Assembly (NCBI GenBank): GCA_017472565.1
Contig: JAFUPY010000054.1
Span: 1 to 64,000 of the forward strand
Direction of reading: 5' to 3'
Origin: Eubacterium sp.
GTDB lineage: Bacteria > Bacillota > Clostridia > Lachnospirales > Lachnospiraceae
DNA length: 64,000 bases
Made by a program: the position numbers and the translations under genes. The notes below the pieces were generated by a model. The model was not told where the DNA came from and made no database searches. It was given only the letters and a program-made list of their open reading frames with translations. Every line of letters begins with the position of its first letter. Within the stretch, counting starts at the first letter, position 1. This document shows, piece after piece, positions 7,867 through 15,116 of this stretch.

Positions 7867-8372
7867 TTCACTACTATCTGTACAGCAAACGTCCATTTGC
7901 TAAGTTGAAATAGAAAAATTTTAACTTCTTTTCATGCACCATATAGGGATAGCAAGTATCGGTTTGCTAAGTTGATGATGAAAAAAGATTGTTTTTCTTT
8001 CCACGCCCTAACTCCCCATACACTACCGTTCCTGCCAAAAATGGAATGAAAGATTTTCTTTGCTCCATATAGGGAACGGAAACTACGGATTGTTAAGTTA
8101 AAAATGAAAATAGTTTCTTCTTTCACACCATATAAGGACAGCAACCACCGATTTGATGACCTGTTTTCAAAAAAAGTTTCGATTTTCTTTCCTCGCACCA
8201 TATAAGGAATAGAAGTCTTATTTTGTTGCAGGTTTTTCAAAAAAATTTCAATTTCTTCTTACATTCCGTATCTGTACACCAAAGGAAGATTTTATGACCT
8301 TATTTAAAAAGTTAGATTTCCTTTCCTCGCACCATATCTGTACACAAGTAGCCGTTTTGTTGCAGATTTTTT
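7867..8372. repeat. Array of about eight degenerate 60-70 bp direct repeats
   Basis: Units begin near 7871, 7937, 8004, 8063, 8124, 8194, 8261 and 8328, a spacing of 59-70 bp. The common core is CACCATATAGGGATAGCAA (variants ATAAGGA, ATCTGTACA), followed by a 'GATTTGCTAAGTT'-like block and a T-rich, pyrimidine-rich tail. It lies just downstream of mobT and fills most of the gene-free stretch from 7640 to 8379. A 102-codon frame across it (7932-8240) simply translates the repeats. Confidence 0.75.
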
Positions 8373-8379
8373 GAAGAAA

Positions 8380-9546
8380 TTAAAAAATACCGTCATTCCT
8401 TTGTGGAACAGCGGTATCTTTCTCAATCATATCTGCTATATCTGTTGTCATTTGTTTGATTTTTAATTCCTGCTTTTCTGTTAGTCTTGTATGCCTGTCG
8501 ATTTCTTCCAGATACTTTGCTCCTGTTTTCTTTTCAATCTCTTTTATCATCAATAAAGAGGGCATGACCTGTCTTTCTAACCAGCGTTTTGTTTTATCCA
8601 TATTGACAGCAACAGGTGTCATAATAAATGGAAGTGAAGTCGTTACATTATCTAAAAATATATCCCATAAAATATAATCGGGAAAATCTATTTGTGTGAG
8701 GATAAGATTTGCTATGGTCTGTTCGGGATTTCTTGAAAAAACAAGTTGTTCTATCGTTTGTTCTGCTTTTCCATTTTTCAAACGAATTTCAAAGCGGTTC
8801 TTAATGTCTGTTTTTATGCCCTTGCTTTTTTGTTCCTTTTCTTTTTCATACAAGCAAAAGTAAATAGAACTACTCTTTGAACCAATATAAAAAGTTTTTG
8901 CAGTATCTCCATTTGTACCCGATAATTTTCCGCTGTCTACTGCTTCATGGGTTCTTGAACGTTTCCATACCTTGTTGGCATAATAGCGTTCCCTTAGAAT
9001 TTCTATATCCAGCAATCCGCCCATATCATTGATTGCTAAATCTATACGTTTAAAAACGCCTTGATAATCTATACAACAGCTTAAAAAGGAATACCAGTCT
9101 ATCCCTCTTGCCTGTAAAACATATTCCAAATTCCGACACCCCATACCTCTTAATTCTAATAAAACACCCATAGAACTATCTTTAGAAGCATTTACACTAA
9201 TATCCCCATAGATATACTGTTCTTCATAACCAAACATTCCATAATCTTCATGTATAAAATATTTGCTTTTCATTGCCAGTACATTTTTTATAATCTCCAA
9301 TGCGTCTGTGGTAGGAAAACGAACACGCAGATAGTCAATCGTTAAAGTGAAAGGCTGTGTACAATTACAATAATCAAGATAATGTAGAAGTATATGTTTC
9401 ATTTCTTTACTGGCTTTTGTTTTTCCGTTTTCAATTTCATTTAAGTTCTGCCTGCTGATTTGTAGTTCCAGTGCCAGTCGTGATTGCGAATAATCACAGG
9501 CATTTCTCTTTTGTTTTAATGTTTCAATAAATTTTATATCATTCAT
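8380..9546 (-). CDS. mobT: MobT-type relaxase (HTH plus Rep_trans domain)
   Basis: A 388-residue protein with an N-terminal XRE helix-turn-helix ('YSQSRLALELQISRQNLNEI', about residues 19-45) and a Rep_trans replication-initiator/relaxase domain (about 60-330). This is the architecture of MobT, the Tn916 Orf20 type of relaxase. It includes 'RIDLAINDMGG', 'TFYIGSKSSSIYFCLYEKEK' and 'NRFEIRLK', the conserved beta-strand blocks of the family. It should nick oriT so that a helper conjugative element can transfer this one. TTGGAGGA precedes the ATG, and a terminator-like hairpin lies just before that. Confidence 0.88.
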   Translation of the reverse strand: MNDIKFIETLKQKRNACDYSQSRLALELQISRQNLNEIENGKTKASKEMKHILLHYLDYCNCTQPFTLTIDYLRVRFPTTDALEIIKNVLAMKSKYFIHEDYGMFGYEEQYIYGDISVNASKDSSMGVLLELRGMGCRNLEYVLQARGIDWYSFLSCCIDYQGVFKRIDLAINDMGGLLDIEILRERYYANKVWKRSRTHEAVDSGKLSGTNGDTAKTFYIGSKSSSIYFCLYEKEKEQKSKGIKTDIKNRFEIRLKNGKAEQTIEQLVFSRNPEQTIANLILTQIDFPDYILWDIFLDNVTTSLPFIMTPVAVNMDKTKRWLERQVMPSLLMIKEIEKKTGAKYLEEIDRHTRLTEKQELKIKQMTTDIADMIEKDTAVPQRNDGIF

Positions 9547-9563
9547 GCTTTATTCCTCCAATC

Positions 9564-9595
9564 AAAAAAGGCATATACTCATAGGAGCATACACC
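9564..9595 (-). terminator. Terminator-like hairpin in the mobT leader
   Basis: On the minus strand GGTGTATGCTC-CTAT-GAGTATATGCC forms an 11-bp stem with three G-U pairs followed by TTTTTT, 8 nt before the mobT ribosome binding site. It may attenuate mobT expression. Confidence 0.5.
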
Positions 9596-9739
9596 TTGTA
9601 TCTTATATTTATATTCTATTGATATGCTGTTTTAGACCTGTCGGGTAAAAAGAATAGGGTGTGAAGTGAAATAAGTTCTTATAACTTTATAAATCGTTGC
9701 ATATCAGCAGTTTTGTATTTGTTTTTGCTCTTGTCTTTT

Positions 9740-9890
9740 GTAATAGTACCCCCCTGTTAGATAACGGGGGCTTTGAACGGCTCGCAAGCTCGCCGAACCG
9801 CCGAAGCGAACCGCCCCCTTGCAAGCATGGCGGAAAAATCTTAAGGATTTTCCCGCCAACGTGGTCGGATCGCTCCGTCGGTTTAACAGC
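9740..9890. other. Candidate origin of transfer (oriT)
   Basis: A GC-rich island in AT-rich DNA, upstream of mobT, the position of oriT in Tn916. It holds the hairpin CCCCCC..GGGGG (9749-9771), two direct copies of CGAACCGCC (9794-9802, 9807-9815), and the hairpin GGCGGAAAAATC/GATTTTCCCGCC (9829-9857). The rest of 9547-9908 shows no gene. Function is inferred from position and structure. Confidence 0.5.
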
Positions 9891-9908
9891 TTTTCTGTTT
9901 CTCTCTAG

Positions 9909-10439
9909 TTATCTACGCATATAAATCAAATCGGTTATTCCGTTATAAGTCTGTGTTTTACAAAGCCTTAACTTTATTTCCCTGTCTATGTTGCCCAAAA
10001 GACGAACCCCATTTCCTAACAGAGTAGGAATAACAGAAATGTAATATTTATCAATCATATTTTTGCTTACCAACTGCTGAACAAGATTTGCTCCGCCACA
10101 AATCCAAATATCCTTTCCTGCTTCTTGTTTTAGCCGTTCCAATAATAAAACAGGATTTTCACTTGTAAAATGAATTTGTTGGGAAGAATTGCACTCTTTA
10201 TGTGTTAATACATAAGTTGTAAATTTATTATATACCCATTCTTGCGGAGAAAGTTCAGTAACAACCTGATGAGAAGTATTCCACCCCATTAAGACAGTAT
10301 CTATATCTTTGGTAAATTCTGTATAAGTGTCGATGTTTTCATTGTCATTTCCATGACCATTTAGCCAAGCTACTCCACCATTACCGTCCGCAATATATCC
10401 GTCAAGGCTCATGGCAATAAATAAAACTACTTTTCTCAT
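9909..10439 (-). CDS. Dihydrofolate reductase-fold protein (RibD C-terminal type)
   Basis: A 176-residue protein with the RibD C-terminal/dihydrofolate reductase fold: 'FIAMSLDGYIADGNGGVAWL' at the N-terminus, 'DTVLMGWNTSHQV', and 'DIWICGGANLVQQL' for NADPH binding, then 'YYISVIPTLLGNGVRLL'. Members reduce small substrates with NADPH; most have no known substrate. It is element cargo. Together with dfrF it gives two DHFR-fold proteins on one element, but it lacks clear folate-site residues, so trimethoprim resistance should not be assigned to it. Confidence 0.85.
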   Translation of the reverse strand: MRKVVLFIAMSLDGYIADGNGGVAWLNGHGNDNENIDTYTEFTKDIDTVLMGWNTSHQVVTELSPQEWVYNKFTTYVLTHKECNSSQQIHFTSENPVLLLERLKQEAGKDIWICGGANLVQQLVSKNMIDKYYISVIPTLLGNGVRLLGNIDREIKLRLCKTQTYNGITDLIYMRR

Positions 10440-10469
10440 TTTTTCTCTTTTATAAATACAAACAGGAAT

Positions 10470-10565
10470 TTATTTCTCTTTTTTACTCATAAGGGAACAA
10501 CTGATTGCTACAAATAAACCCATTAAAATCCATGGAAATGCTGCTCTTATAAAATCACTAACCAT
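10470..10565 (-). CDS. 31-residue hydrophobic membrane peptide
   Basis: A very short frame with a strong site (AAGGAGGAATAAAGT then ATG). It begins MVSDFIRAAFPWILMG, has one membrane-spanning segment (about residues 5-26) and ends 'MSKKEK'. The good ribosome binding site and the helix followed by a positive tail argue for a real gene. It lies 30 nt before the RibD-like gene on the same strand. Function is unknown. Confidence 0.6.
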   Translation of the reverse strand: MVSDFIRAAFPWILMGLFVAISCSLMSKKEK

Positions 10566-10620
10566 ACTTTATTCCTCCTTAAATTCCAATTTCCTTAGTT
10601 CTACAAACTGAAATTTTTGC

Positions 10621-11277
10621 CTATGAATGTATCTTGTTCTTTATACGCAAACAGGCTTCTGTGTGCATAATCCAATGTCTTGAAAACGGCATTTGAATTA
10701 GTCCACAAATATCTTTATTACACCAATAATCAATCAGCCAAATTGCTTTTTCATTGTCGTTTACTACATTCAACGATTCTAAGTATCCTTTTCTTTCTTT
10801 CGGTATTTTTCTTTTCAATTCATCATAAGATAACCGTTCAAGCATTTTCTCAGTGCTTTCCCATACTTCGAAAATATATAAATATAATTCTTCCAGATTA
10901 AGCTGTTTTGAAAAGTCTGCAATCTGCTGTTTCATGAGTTCATTTCCTGTTGTAATGATAGGTGAATTGATACGCTCTTGATAATTGCCTGCAAAAAATA
11001 CTTGTTCATCTTCATTTATCACTGTATGCACAACTATATCTTCAATGCGGAAAATATGCCAAATAGAATAAGCAATCGTCTTACTATGATAACCATCAGC
11101 GTTTATGAAGGGGATTGAGTTAAAATCTTCTCTGCATAATTCTTCTTTGAAAGATACTAAGGTTTGTATTAACTGACTTCGTAAAGTAAGTAAAGTATCA
11201 ATACCCCTCTTATAAGTATCTTTCTTTTTTATTTGTGCCTGCATTGTTTTATTAAGTTCAGACCATTCCTTATTCAT
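10621..11277 (-). CDS. DinB-like four-helix protein
   Basis: A 218-residue soluble protein of the DinB/YfiT-like helical-bundle type. 'GYHSKTIAYSIWHIFRIED' and the C-terminal 'FSRHWIMHTEACLRI' contain the conserved histidines expected to bind a metal. Relatives include thiol-dependent and detoxifying enzymes. The ATG at 11277 follows GAGAGGA; the longer frame to 11391 adds an unlikely N-terminus. It lies between the 31-residue peptide and dfrF as cargo. Its substrate is unknown. Confidence 0.7.
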   Translation of the reverse strand: MNKEWSELNKTMQAQIKKKDTYKRGIDTLLTLRSQLIQTLVSFKEELCREDFNSIPFINADGYHSKTIAYSIWHIFRIEDIVVHTVINEDEQVFFAGNYQERINSPIITTGNELMKQQIADFSKQLNLEELYLYIFEVWESTEKMLERLSYDELKRKIPKERKGYLESLNVVNDNEKAIWLIDYWCNKDICGLIQMPFSRHWIMHTEACLRIKNKIHS

Positions 11278-11403
11278 ATTCAATCCTCTCTCAAATTCTG
11301 ATTTTATCGCCCCATACAAACTGGAATTTGTCTTACAACAATTTATATATGCATAAAAAGCAATATATTTATGAAAACACCCTAAATCCAAAATTTACTC
11401 AAT

Positions 11404-11877
11404 TCATTTTTTCCTTACATAAAATGTTCTCGTATATTTCACTTCCTCACCAAGTGTTTCCCCTATCAAAACTTCAAAATCATTGATATCAAATTCTGGA
11501 AAGAATGTATCTCCATCTTCAATATTTAAATCTACTTCTGTGATATACATTTTATCTACTATTTGCAAAGCTTCCTTAAATAGTCCATATCCACCAGATA
11601 TGTATACATCTCGTCCTTTAGCCAATAATAATGCATCTTCTAATGATTTAACTGAAACTAAATTATCTCCTTGATACTCTGTTGTGGTGGAAACAACAAT
11701 ATTCATTCTATTAGGCAACGGATGACCGATTTCTTCATAAGACTTTCGCCCCATAATAACCACATTACCCGTTGTTAACTCTCTAAATTGCTTTTGTTCT
11801 CCCTTTATTTTCCATGGTATATTACCATTCTTGCCTATAACATTATTCTTTGACCTCGCAACAATCAAACCTATCAT
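11404..11877 (-). CDS. dfrF: Trimethoprim-resistant dihydrofolate reductase
   Basis: A 157-residue dihydrofolate reductase that converts dihydrofolate to tetrahydrofolate with NADPH. Visible landmarks are 'MIGLIVARSKNNVIGKNGNI' (substrate loop), 'NVVIMGRKSYEEIG', 'NRMNIVVSTT', 'DVYISGGYGLFKEAL' and 'YITEVDLNIEDGDTFFPEF'. From memory it matches DfrF, the trimethoprim-resistance enzyme described from Enterococcus and Streptococcus, very closely, ending a few residues earlier. GGAGGATG lies upstream of the ATG. It is the outermost cargo gene at the right end of the element. Confidence 0.85.
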   Translation of the reverse strand: MIGLIVARSKNNVIGKNGNIPWKIKGEQKQFRELTTGNVVIMGRKSYEEIGHPLPNRMNIVVSTTTEYQGDNLVSVKSLEDALLLAKGRDVYISGGYGLFKEALQIVDKMYITEVDLNIEDGDTFFPEFDINDFEVLIGETLGEEVKYTRTFYVRKK

Positions 11878-12271
11878 CTATTTCATCCTCCATAATATGA
11901 TGTCGTACCTGTGATTCCATCAAGTGCACCACATCTTAACAAACTCAAAATTATCTCGAACTAACCAGCTCGACAAATTCCTTTTTTGTCTTCATCTGCA
12001 TTATATCATATTGTTATAAGCATTGCCATTTCTTTTCTGCTTTTGAAAAGTTACTTATCAGCCTATGTTTTGTAAAGGGTGATATTCAGCATTTCTCACG
12101 CAACAAGCCCTTGACAAACCATAGACTAATAAGTTTTAAGGTAATCAAGCAGAAATGAAATAGTCTGCTGTTTCACGGCAACAAAAAAGAGATACCAACA
12201 CACTTATGTAGTATCTCTTAGTCTAGTAGCAATATTCTTTTGTTTGCAAGCAGGTAAACATGGGCTGTTTC
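11878..12271. other. Right-end non-coding stretch of the element
   Basis: No gene is seen. It holds the dfrF leader, AT-rich spacer and the terminator hairpin at 12187-12219 that would stop transcription entering from the split XRE gene. Confidence 0.5.
12187..12219 (-). terminator. Terminator near the element's right end
   Basis: AAGAGATAC and GTATCTCTT form a perfect 9-bp stem, followed on the minus strand by TTTTTTG. It would end transcripts from the truncated XRE promoter. Confidence 0.75.
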
Positions 12272-12412
12272 TTAATATCTTTTTGTTTGGGAAACACCCT
12301 GCTCCCAACCTGAAATTGTTTGTCGGGTAACGGACATTTTATCAGCCAGATCCTGCTGGGTCATCTGTAATTCTGTTCTATTGGTTTTTATATTTTTTCC
12401 TACCTGTGTCAT
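12272..12412 (-). pseudogene. N-terminal part of the split XRE regulator
   Basis: From the ATG at 12412 it reads 'MTQVGKNIKTNRTELQMTQQ' and then 'ADKMSVTRQTISGWEQG', the first half of an XRE helix-turn-helix. After the GGGA at 12303-12306 the frame enters the element and adds about 11 foreign residues before stopping. The C-terminal half is at 4953-5549. Its own promoter region is intact, so a short non-functional peptide may still be made. Confidence 0.85.
12303..12306 (-). other. Element end: attachment core (right)
   Basis: Minus-strand GGGA in the codons for Trp-Glu of the XRE N-terminal half. Its partner is at 5545-5548. Confidence 0.7.
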
Positions 12413-12466
12413 ACTACCACCACCCATCGATTTAGGACAAATCAGCTTGTTACCTGCCACTTAACA

Positions 12467-12527
12467 CTTCAAATGTTTGAAGTAAGGTCAATCTTCTATT
12501 TTAGTATAGCAAAACAGTGGTGTTTTG
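12467..12527. promoter_or_regulatory. Operator-like repeats upstream of the split XRE gene
   Basis: Two inverted repeats lie upstream of the XRE start: ACTTCAAA-TG-TTTGAAGT (12466-12483) and CAAAACA-GTGG-TGTTTTG (12510-12527). A minus-strand TTACAA-N16-TATACT promoter lies around the second. They are probable autoregulatory sites. Confidence 0.5.
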
Positions 12528-12623
12528 TAACGCAACATCTTGTTGCAGGATGTAAAGTCTGCTCTGTTTTCACAAACCTTCCCTTTACACCTTTCTCTTA
12601 CACCTTGCTCTCACAGCGTCCAC

Positions 12624-13013
12624 TCACGCTTCTATCTTTCGCATGATCTTCCCGCCATTTTCTTTCAACCATTTCTGGCATTGTTTATAGGCTGGAAATA
12701 CTTTGTTGATCTCGCTATAAAAGGCGGCTGAATGGTTCATTTGCTTTCTATGGCACAGTTCATGCACCACCACACTGTCAATTACTTCGTCTGGCATCAG
12801 CATCAGCAGGCAGTTAAAGTTTAAGTTGCCTTTGGATGAGCAGCTTCCCCAGCGGGTGCGCTGGCAGCGGATGGTGATGCGGCCATAGTCTACGCCGACA
12901 ATTGGGGCATAGTGCTTTACTTTCTCTGGTATCACCACTTTTGCCTGTTTTTTTAGTGCTTCTATCAATTCTGTGTTAGTTTTCGGTTTCGCTTTTTTTC
13001 TCACACGCCTCAT
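12624..13013 (-). CDS. YgjP/SprT-like zinc metallopeptidase domain
   Basis: A 129-residue protein equal to the catalytic domain of YgjP-type (M48/WLM-like) metallopeptidases. The zinc site is 'HELCHRKQMNHSAAF' (HExxH plus a downstream His), with the family's 'TIRCQRTRWGSCSSKGNLNF' before it. Most relatives are around 230 residues; the N-terminal half is missing here, so this is a short form. It lies 23 nt after the aspartoacylase-like gene and may be co-transcribed with it. Substrate unknown. Confidence 0.85.
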   Translation of the reverse strand: MRRVRKKAKPKTNTELIEALKKQAKVVIPEKVKHYAPIVGVDYGRITIRCQRTRWGSCSSKGNLNFNCLLMLMPDEVIDSVVVHELCHRKQMNHSAAFYSEINKVFPAYKQCQKWLKENGGKIMRKIEA

Positions 13014-13036
13014 TTACGGTTGCTCCCTGAGCTCTT

Positions 13037-13966
13037 TTACAACAACTTTATCACCGCTGTTCTTGCATAGGTCAGCGGTTCCCCATGATTGAAAAATATC
13101 ACGCCATCTCTTGGGGCAATGAGTTCTTCTTTGACTTCGCCGTCTAATGGATCGATCATTTCTGCCAGCAGCTGGCCTTTGACTACATGATCGCCTACTT
13201 TTACTTTGCTTACATATAATCCTGCAACGTTTGCACGGATTGGAAGCATATCTACGTCTACGATCACCTGTGGTTCAGCCACTATACTGTCATTCACCAC
13301 GTTCTCTTCCAGCACGCCCTGTTTCACCATGAATCGCAGTACGCCTTCCACTGCTGCCACTGCACTTTCTTCGTCCAGTTCATCAGTAGTTGTAGTGTAG
13401 ATGGTAAAGGCCTTGGTTTCCCAAATCTGCCAGTTATAGTTCAGTGTGGTGGTCTCGTATGGACGCACTTTGCGGAGCACCACGTATGGCATACCAAAGG
13501 ACTTGGCCATTTCCACATCTTCAAATCCGGTCTGCATCATTCGCACATGTGGCATGAAACGGCCTGGCATATAGAAGGAGCCAAACTGAATGCCGTATGT
13601 GTAATGCTGCACTTCCTCGAATACTCCTGCTGCGATACGCTGTGTGGTTTCGCCCAGGTTGTAGCCCGGAAACATGCGGTTGATGTCGGTGTTATCTGTC
13701 GGCCAGAAACGCTTCTGACTATTGACAGAATATGGGTTTGCAGATGGAATCACCAGAATCTTGTGTCCTGGTTTGATCTTGCCTTCTGCCTCCAGACCTT
13801 TGAATGCTTTGACCAGCTTGGAACAGGTATATATCTGCTGCACTTCGTTACCGCGAGTGTTACCCACGATGCAGACAGACTTTTCCCCCTCGCCGAATTC
13901 GAATCCGGTCACGCGAAACTGGTCTCTATATAATGAACTTGTTTCAAAAATTATTTTCTTTTCCAT
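13037..13966 (-). CDS. AstE/aspartoacylase-like protein with lost zinc ligands
   Basis: A 309-residue M14-type succinylglutamate desuccinylase/aspartoacylase-like protein. The catalytic HGxE motif reads 'NTRGNE', so Arg38 stands where the zinc histidine should be, and the usual DxH block before the long loop reads 'YGIQFGSFYMPG'. The fold otherwise holds ('VIPSANPYSVNSQKRFWPTD', 'DINRMFPG'), and the C-terminal beta domain (about 225-309) with 'IDPLDGEVKEELIAPRDGV' is intact. It is most likely a non-catalytic partner of the neighbouring paralogue. The ATG at 13966 follows AAGGA. Confidence 0.85.
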   Translation of the reverse strand: MEKKIIFETSSLYRDQFRVTGFEFGEGEKSVCIVGNTRGNEVQQIYTCSKLVKAFKGLEAEGKIKPGHKILVIPSANPYSVNSQKRFWPTDNTDINRMFPGYNLGETTQRIAAGVFEEVQHYTYGIQFGSFYMPGRFMPHVRMMQTGFEDVEMAKSFGMPYVVLRKVRPYETTTLNYNWQIWETKAFTIYTTTTDELDEESAVAAVEGVLRFMVKQGVLEENVVNDSIVAEPQVIVDVDMLPIRANVAGLYVSKVKVGDHVVKGQLLAEMIDPLDGEVKEELIAPRDGVIFFNHGEPLTYARTAVIKLL

Positions 13967-14067
13967 AACAAAAATCCTTATGCAAAACAAATTTTATAAT
14001 AAATTTATGATAAAAAATCTTTTTTCATAAATTACTCTTTTCCAAAAGCAATCTACCCAAGAAGCTT

Positions 14068-15024
14068 CTATACTTCCTGATAGACAACCTCTCCACGAAG
14101 CATTCTGCCCATTAGGGAACCCTCGTCCACCACCGGATATTCGCGGATGGTGAAAAGAATGCCGTCCACTGGCGCCAGAATGGTATCCAACACTTCACCC
14201 TGCAGCGGGTCGATGATTCTGCCAATCTCGTCTCCTGCCTTTAACATCTGTAGATGCTTTGCACTTGGGACGAAAACACCTGCTGTAGATGCATTTAAGT
14301 AACTGACATCGTCAGGATTTTCAGAAATAATAGGCGTTCTTGGTGCCTTGACTTCTCCCTGCCAGATGCCAAGCTTTGCCATCAGGTTGAAGACGCCATC
14401 CACCAGCTGATTGCAGTATTCCTTGGTGATACGCATGCCCACGCCCATCTCTACCACCAGCGTTGGAACACCACGGCTATTTAAGCTGTGAGCCAGTGTT
14501 GCTTCCAGCACGGTTGCTGCGCCATGGATCCAGATCAGGTCAATGTTCAGCTCTTTTGCCAATGGCACCAGCGTATCCTTGTTCAGCTCGTTGATACGAA
14601 TCTGGGGAATCTCCGTCAGAAAAATATTGCTGGCATGAATGTCCACACAAGCGTCAGATCCAGCGATATCCTCGATGATCTGTGCTGACATGGACTCTGT
14701 CATATTACCATCCAACGCTCCAGGGAACAGACGGTTCATATCCATATCAAAAGCAGGAATGCTGCGGGTAATGGAGTCAATGCCAAGCGGATTCAGCGCT
14801 GGATAGATATCCACGATACCAGTCAGCTTATCCATGTTTTCTTTGATAATACGATTGACCTCAAAGCAGACATACTGTCCTTCCAGCTCGTCACCGTGAA
14901 CACCGGTCACAATACTAATACGCTTTTCCTTGCCGGTAAGCTCGCCCTGTGGCACAAGCCGGTTCTTTTTTATTTCCAGAACTTCATCTACAGGAAGTCC
15001 TAACGATACTACTGTTTTAACCAT
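14068..15024 (-). CDS. AstE/aspartoacylase-like zinc hydrolase
   Basis: A 318-residue paralogue of the next gene that keeps the catalytic zinc motifs: 'GVHGDELEGQY' (His43, Glu46) and 'CVDIHAS'. The substrate block 'FDMDMNRLFPG' and C-terminal beta domain with 'IDPLQGEVLDTILAPVDG' are also present. The family cleaves amide bonds of small acylated amino acids with a bound zinc. The ATG at 15024 was preferred because GGAAAGGG lies upstream; a TTG at 15045 is possible. With the ATP-grasp/alpha-E/transglutaminase operon upstream, it may process the product. Confidence 0.85.
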   Translation of the reverse strand: MVKTVVSLGLPVDEVLEIKKNRLVPQGELTGKEKRISIVTGVHGDELEGQYVCFEVNRIIKENMDKLTGIVDIYPALNPLGIDSITRSIPAFDMDMNRLFPGALDGNMTESMSAQIIEDIAGSDACVDIHASNIFLTEIPQIRINELNKDTLVPLAKELNIDLIWIHGAATVLEATLAHSLNSRGVPTLVVEMGVGMRITKEYCNQLVDGVFNLMAKLGIWQGEVKAPRTPIISENPDDVSYLNASTAGVFVPSAKHLQMLKAGDEIGRIIDPLQGEVLDTILAPVDGILFTIREYPVVDEGSLMGRMLRGEVVYQEV

Positions 15025-15084
15025 ATAATTCTTATCCCTTTCCAAGGAGTTTTACGCGATGATTCACATCAGTTTATTATAATC

Positions 15085-15112
15085 AAAAAAGAGGCTTTTT
15101 GAAAGCCCCTTT
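15085..15112 (-). terminator. Terminator after the transglutaminase gene
   Basis: GGGGCTTT/AAAGCCTC stem with T and A runs on both sides; the minus-strand side ends in TTTTTTG. It separates the operon from the aspartoacylase-like pair. Confidence 0.65.
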
Positions 15113-15116
15113 TCGT

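Larger units (their letters stand above)
5545..12306. mobile_element. Integrative mobilisable element carrying dfrF
   Basis: About 6.76 kb between two GGGA copies (minus-strand sense) at 5545-5548 and 12303-12306. It encodes a large serine recombinase at one end, a MobT relaxase with a candidate oriT, a repeat array, small transposon-type frames, and cargo (RibD-like reductase, DinB-like protein, dfrF). It has no conjugation machinery, so it would depend on a helper. GA-centred crossovers are known for the TndX/TnpX recombinases of Tn5397 and Tn4451, which fits the GGGA core. The insertion splits an XRE regulator gene, and excision would restore it. Confidence 0.85.

Noticed and set aside
7932..8240. 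A 102-codon frame with repeated 'SLYG' peptides
   Set aside because: It is a translation of the DNA repeats; unit lengths are often not multiples of three and no ribosome binding site is seen.
7867..8372. Repeat array as a CRISPR locus
   Set aside because: Units are degenerate, spacing varies from 59 to 70 bp, there is no constant repeat with unique spacers and no cas gene.
9909..10439. RibD-like protein as a second trimethoprim-resistance enzyme
   Set aside because: The fold fits, but folate-site residues are not evident. Only dfrF is supported.
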